From Salarchaeum japonicum_A (GTDB lineage Archaea > Halobacteriota > Halobacteria > Halobacteriales > Halobacteriaceae), in contig NZ_JBNAMV010000004.1 of NCBI RefSeq assembly GCF_049705945.1, positions 1,178,001 through 1,242,000 on the forward strand: a DNA stretch of 64,000 nucleotides, read 5' to 3'. Positions 61,329-64,000 of the stretch are shown piece after piece. Made by a program: the position numbers and the translations under genes. Within the stretch, counting starts at the first letter, position 1. Each line of letters opens with the position of its first letter. The notes under the pieces were generated by a model. It was not told where the DNA came from, did not search any database, and saw nothing but the letters and a program-made list of their open reading frames with translations.

Positions 61329-62261
61329 ATGTCGGACTCTTCGGGAACACGCTACGTCCTCGGCCGACTGGCGTGGGCGGTCGGCGTCGTCTGGGTCGTG
61401 CTCACCGCGACCTACGTCATCCTCGCCTCCCTCCCCGCGACGCGGTTCGTCGGCCTCACTCCCATCGAAATGGGGTTCGCGGCGGTCACGGAGTCGAACG
61501 CCGGCCCGCTCGCACAGTACGTTCAGTGGATGGCGTCCTTCCTCACGCTCGACTGGGGGCAGTCCACGTTCTACGACACGTCAGTCGTCTCCCTGTACGC
61601 CGACCGCATCCCCATCACGCTCGCGTACGTCGTCCCCGGTCTCGTCGGGTCGCTCGTCCTCGGCACCGGCGTCGCCACGTACGCCGCCGTGAAGCCGGAC
61701 AGCCTCCTCGACCGCGCGCTCTCCGCCGTCTCCTACACCGGACTGAGCCTCCCGGCGTTCGTCGCCGCCGAAGCCCTCCTCATCGGCGTCCCCACCCTGC
61801 TCGGCTGGACGTACGTCCCCGACCGAAACATCGGCTTCTGGCACCCCCGGAACCTCCAGCGGTTCGCGCTCGCCGCCGCGCTCATCGCGTTCACGTTCGC
61901 CGCCGTCCAAATCCGTCACGTCAAGAGCGAGACGACGCAGTACCTCTCCGCGGAGTTCGTGAAAACCGCGCGCTCGAAGGGCGCCGGCCGCCTCCGCCTC
62001 GCCGTCCACGTCTTCCGGAACACGTGGCCCGCGCTCGTCTCCGTCGTCCTCGGTGAAGCGCTCGGCTTGCTCGTCCTCACCACCATCGTCGTGGAAGAAG
62101 TCTGGGGAATCCAGGGCGTCGGCGTCGCCGTGTTCAACGGGTTCGGCGCGGGCGACCCGATGCTGAGCTTCACCGCCGTGTTCGGCATGGTCGGCCTCGG
62201 CGTCCTCGGAACGCTCCTCCGGGACACCGCACGCGCCCTTCTTGACCCCCGCGTGAGCTAA
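61329..62261 (+). CDS. Peptide-type ABC transporter permease (DppB-like), divergent pair
   Basis: This 310-residue six-helix permease has RYVLGRLAWAVGVVWVVL at its start, MASFLTLDWGQS before the core, and the EAA-type loop FVKTARSKGAGRLRLAVHVF. An ATG 15 codons earlier (61284) is also possible and has a TATA box at leaderless distance; I prefer 61329, which matches the usual DppB start and has CTTATCA 27 nt upstream. It should pair with the divergent DppC-like protein. The solute is unknown. Confidence 0.88.
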   Translation: MSDSSGTRYVLGRLAWAVGVVWVVLTATYVILASLPATRFVGLTPIEMGFAAVTESNAGPLAQYVQWMASFLTLDWGQSTFYDTSVVSLYADRIPITLAYVVPGLVGSLVLGTGVATYAAVKPDSLLDRALSAVSYTGLSLPAFVAAEALLIGVPTLLGWTYVPDRNIGFWHPRNLQRFALAAALIAFTFAAVQIRHVKSETTQYLSAEFVKTARSKGAGRLRLAVHVFRNTWPALVSVVLGEALGLLVLTTIVVEEVWGIQGVGVAVFNGFGAGDPMLSFTAVFGMVGLGVLGTLLRDTARALLDPRVS

Positions 62262-62262
62262 T

Positions 62263-63576
62263 CTACGCCGGCCCGAGGTAGCCCCACGCATGCAGGCGGT
62301 CGCCGTCGCCGTCCACCCAGCGCTCCCCGATGTCGTCCCGGTAGTAGAGGTTCGGGATGGTGATATCGTCGATACGCGAGTACGCCTGCTCGCGCGCCGC
62401 CTGCATCGTCTCGCCCTTCCCCGTCACGACGAGCGGCATTCCGGACTCGCCGGCGACCCGCCACTGGCCGTCCACGAGTTTCGCGTCCTCGATGTGCACG
62501 CCCTCCCTGTTGTTCGACTCGAAGACGACCGCGGCGTTCCGGGAGTTCTCGTCGTACGTCTTCTCGTCGTCGAACGGGAACGGCGGCAGCACGACCCGCA
62601 CGCCTATTTGGTAGCCGCGATGCACTTCGAGCTCGGGGTCGCGGCCGTTCGCGAGGTCGTAGAAGAACGCGCCCGTCCCCGATTCGAAGGACTCCTCTTG
62701 GAGCGTGATGGTCGGATAGCCGAACCGCGGCGTGAACTCTAACGGATAGACGCCGGTGTCGTTCACGATGCAGTTCAGGTCGATACTCCCGACGTAGCCC
62801 TCGTCCGCGAGCCACTCTTCCAGCCGGCCGAGCGTCTCCTCGAACAGCCTGTTCCGCCCCGCCCAGAACATCGACGTCCCCATCTCGCCCGTCGACGGCC
62901 CGATGTTCCCCGGGAAGAGCTTCTTGTGCTCGAAATTGAAGTTGATGGGTTCGACGAACGACTCGCCGTTGAAAAAGCCGCAGACCGCGACCTCGACGCC
63001 CTCGACCTTCCGCTGCAGCTGGAATCCCTTCATTCGGTGGCCCCACGCCTTCTTGTAGGCGCGGAGGACGTCCACGATGTCGCTGCCGTCGTCCTCGCTC
63101 CCGACGTAGAGCAGCCGTTTGACGTTCTGCACCTCGCCGAGCGGCTTGATGACGTACGGAGCCGGGTTCTCCCGGACGTGCTGAATACCCGCGTCGAAGT
63201 CGTGGAAGATGTGGTGTTCGATGGTGTTGACACCCTGGTCTTCGAGAACCTCCATCGCGTACCCACGGTCTTCTTCGAGGTGATCGGTGTTCGGCGTCCC
63301 ACCGACCACCGCCTTCCCCTGCTCTCGCAGCTCCTCCGCGAGTTCGCCGGTTCCGATGTCCGACCCGACCCAGATGTCGTCGAAAATCACCACGTCCGCC
63401 CACTCGACCTCAGCGCGCCAGTCGTCCGTTTTCTCCACGAACCCGTCCGCTATCTCCTGGTCGCTCTCCGCCTCGATGTAGTACTTCACGTTGTGCCCCT
63501 CCCGTGAGACCTGCCACGCTACGTCGCCGATGAGCGCCGCGTCGAGCGAACAGAACAGGAAGTTCTTCGTGTCCAT
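62263..63576 (-). CDS. ATP-grasp protein related to phosphoribosylamine-glycine ligase
   Basis: This 437-residue protein has the ATP-grasp arrangement of the GARS (PurD) family: an N-terminal nucleotide-binding-like domain (MDTKNFLFCSLDAALIGDVA), then VIKPLGEVQNVKRLLYVG for ATP binding and FTPRFGYPTITLQ at the metal site. It ends with a GARS-C-like domain containing VTGKGETMQAAREQAYSRI. The first loop lacks the glycine-rich GGGGREH of true PurD, so purine synthesis is doubtful. Its start at 63576 has TTTAC at leaderless distance. It abuts the convergent permease gene with a 1-nt gap. Confidence 0.8.
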   Translation of the reverse strand: MDTKNFLFCSLDAALIGDVAWQVSREGHNVKYYIEAESDQEIADGFVEKTDDWRAEVEWADVVIFDDIWVGSDIGTGELAEELREQGKAVVGGTPNTDHLEEDRGYAMEVLEDQGVNTIEHHIFHDFDAGIQHVRENPAPYVIKPLGEVQNVKRLLYVGSEDDGSDIVDVLRAYKKAWGHRMKGFQLQRKVEGVEVAVCGFFNGESFVEPINFNFEHKKLFPGNIGPSTGEMGTSMFWAGRNRLFEETLGRLEEWLADEGYVGSIDLNCIVNDTGVYPLEFTPRFGYPTITLQEESFESGTGAFFYDLANGRDPELEVHRGYQIGVRVVLPPFPFDDEKTYDENSRNAAVVFESNNREGVHIEDAKLVDGQWRVAGESGMPLVVTGKGETMQAAREQAYSRIDDITIPNLYYRDDIGERWVDGDGDRLHAWGYLGPA

Positions 63577-63600
63577 ACACGTTGGAGAACCCCACACCCC

Positions 63601-63607
63601 GTAAACC
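63601..63607 (-). promoter_or_regulatory. TATA box of the GARS-like gene
   Basis: The minus-strand GGTTTAC is centred about 27 nt before the ATG at 63576. Confidence 0.45.
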
Positions 63608-63626
63608 GTGCGGGGAATCCACTTTT

Positions 63627-63644
63627 CTATATCGTGGAATATAG
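63627..63644. promoter_or_regulatory. Inverted repeat CTATAT-N6-ATATAG in a divergent promoter region
   Basis: The two 6-nt arms are perfect inverted copies. The site lies between the divergent GARS-like gene and the rubredoxin-like gene, upstream of both TATA boxes, a position suited to a regulator controlling either gene. Confidence 0.35.
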
Positions 63645-63667
63645 TTTATCGCGTAGTTGGCGGGTGC

Positions 63668-63676
63668 CTTTATCCC
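63668..63676 (+). promoter_or_regulatory. TATA box of the rubredoxin-like gene
   Basis: CTTTATCCC is centred 27 nt before the ATG at 63699. Confidence 0.55.
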
Positions 63677-63698
63677 GGATGCAGTCGATTCTCCGCGT

Positions 63699-63992
63699 AT
63701 GGCAGACGACTCACCAACGGTCGCACTCGGCGCAACGATCTACGACGAGGACGGACAGAAACTCGGCACCGTCCGCGGGTTCGACGAGGACGGCTTCTAC
63801 GTCACCACCCGCGAGGGCGTCGAATCGCTCTCGATCGAACACGAACGCGCCGGCCACGAGTTCGGCGAGGCCGAACTCACCTGGCGCTGCTCGGAGTGCG
63901 GCGAAATGGGCGACCTCCACGACGGGCTTCCCGATGAGTGTCCGTCGTGTGGCGCCGAAAAAGAACAGCTCTACTACTGGACTGAGGACTAG
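63699..63992 (+). CDS. Rubredoxin-like small protein (DUF7130-like)
   Basis: This 97-residue protein has an N-terminal beta-rich domain (ALGATIYDEDGQKLGTVRGF, like a PRC-barrel strand pattern) and a C-terminal metal-binding knuckle pair, CSEC and CPSC, in the context WRCSECGEMGDLHDGLP then DECPSCGAEKEQLYYWTED. That ending matches a haloarchaeal family I recall as DUF7130. It probably binds iron or zinc. A longer frame from 63657 was rejected because the TATA box places the start at 63699. Confidence 0.82.
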   Translation: MADDSPTVALGATIYDEDGQKLGTVRGFDEDGFYVTTREGVESLSIEHERAGHEFGEAELTWRCSECGEMGDLHDGLPDECPSCGAEKEQLYYWTED

Positions 63993-64000
63993 AACGGGGC

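Noticed and set aside
1..64000. CRISPR array, complete insertion sequence or prophage
   Set aside because: No regularly spaced direct repeats, transposase, integrase or phage structural genes were seen anywhere in the window.

Overview
This window is a chromosomal segment of a haloarchaeon (class Halobacteria). The DNA is GC-rich, and the predicted proteins are rich in Asp and Glu and poor in Lys. Many genes start at ATG or GTG about 27 nt downstream of a TATA-like box, the pattern of leaderless haloarchaeal mRNAs. Two lipoproteins carry Tat signals with a lipobox. The marker genes are archaeal: PolD large subunit, eIF6, L31e, L39e, prefoldin, SRP54/FtsY, LysW-dependent arginine synthesis and UPF0200/UPF0201. 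The genus cannot be fixed from this sequence alone.

Layout. 0-4 kb: a peptide ABC transporter (binding lipoprotein, two permeases), cut by the left edge. 4-8 kb: serA and a membrane histidine kinase. 8-18 kb, minus strand: thrC, then a complete glutamate-to-arginine set (argF, argE/lysK, argD, argB, argC, argX, lysW, with argG-argH upstream), mostly with 4-nt start/stop overlaps. 18-34 kb: short convergent and divergent units holding an XPD-type Fe-S helicase, a CDF transporter, a phosphodiesterase, threonine aldolase, M29 aminopeptidase, tRNA-Arg(TCT), carbamate kinase, UPF0200/UPF0201, a split MgtE-type transporter and an MFS transporter. 32-37.4 kb: an information-processing block, ffh / ftsY-pfdA / eif6-rpl31e-rpl39e. 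It is interrupted between eif6 and pfdA by a 389-bp hairpin-rich element, at the place where rpl18a/rplX usually lies. 37.7-43 kb: NAD-dependent ligA, a class V aminotransferase, an MFS transporter and a DUF7344-type regulator.

43-51 kb is the most accessory-looking part. A 1793-residue secreted beta-helix protein built from six repeated modules is followed 3 nt later by a membrane-anchored PKD/PGF-pre-PGF/CARDB protein, and then by a rhomboid-type intramembrane protease under its own promoter. 51-56.4 kb: metY-metX-metY (O-acetylhomoserine route to homocysteine), a Tat lipoprotein and serB. 56.5-60 kb: polC (PolD DP2), intein-free. Its catalytic motif, a known intein insertion site in other archaea, carries atypical codons and sits exactly at an abrupt switch of codon style. 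60-64 kb: a divergent pair of peptide-type permeases, an ATP-grasp GARS-like protein and a rubredoxin-like small protein.

The best candidates for follow-up are the codon discontinuity at the PolD intein site, the hairpin element at the missing rplX position, and the beta-helix/anchor/rhomboid surface cluster. I saw no CRISPR array, complete insertion sequence, prophage or replication origin.
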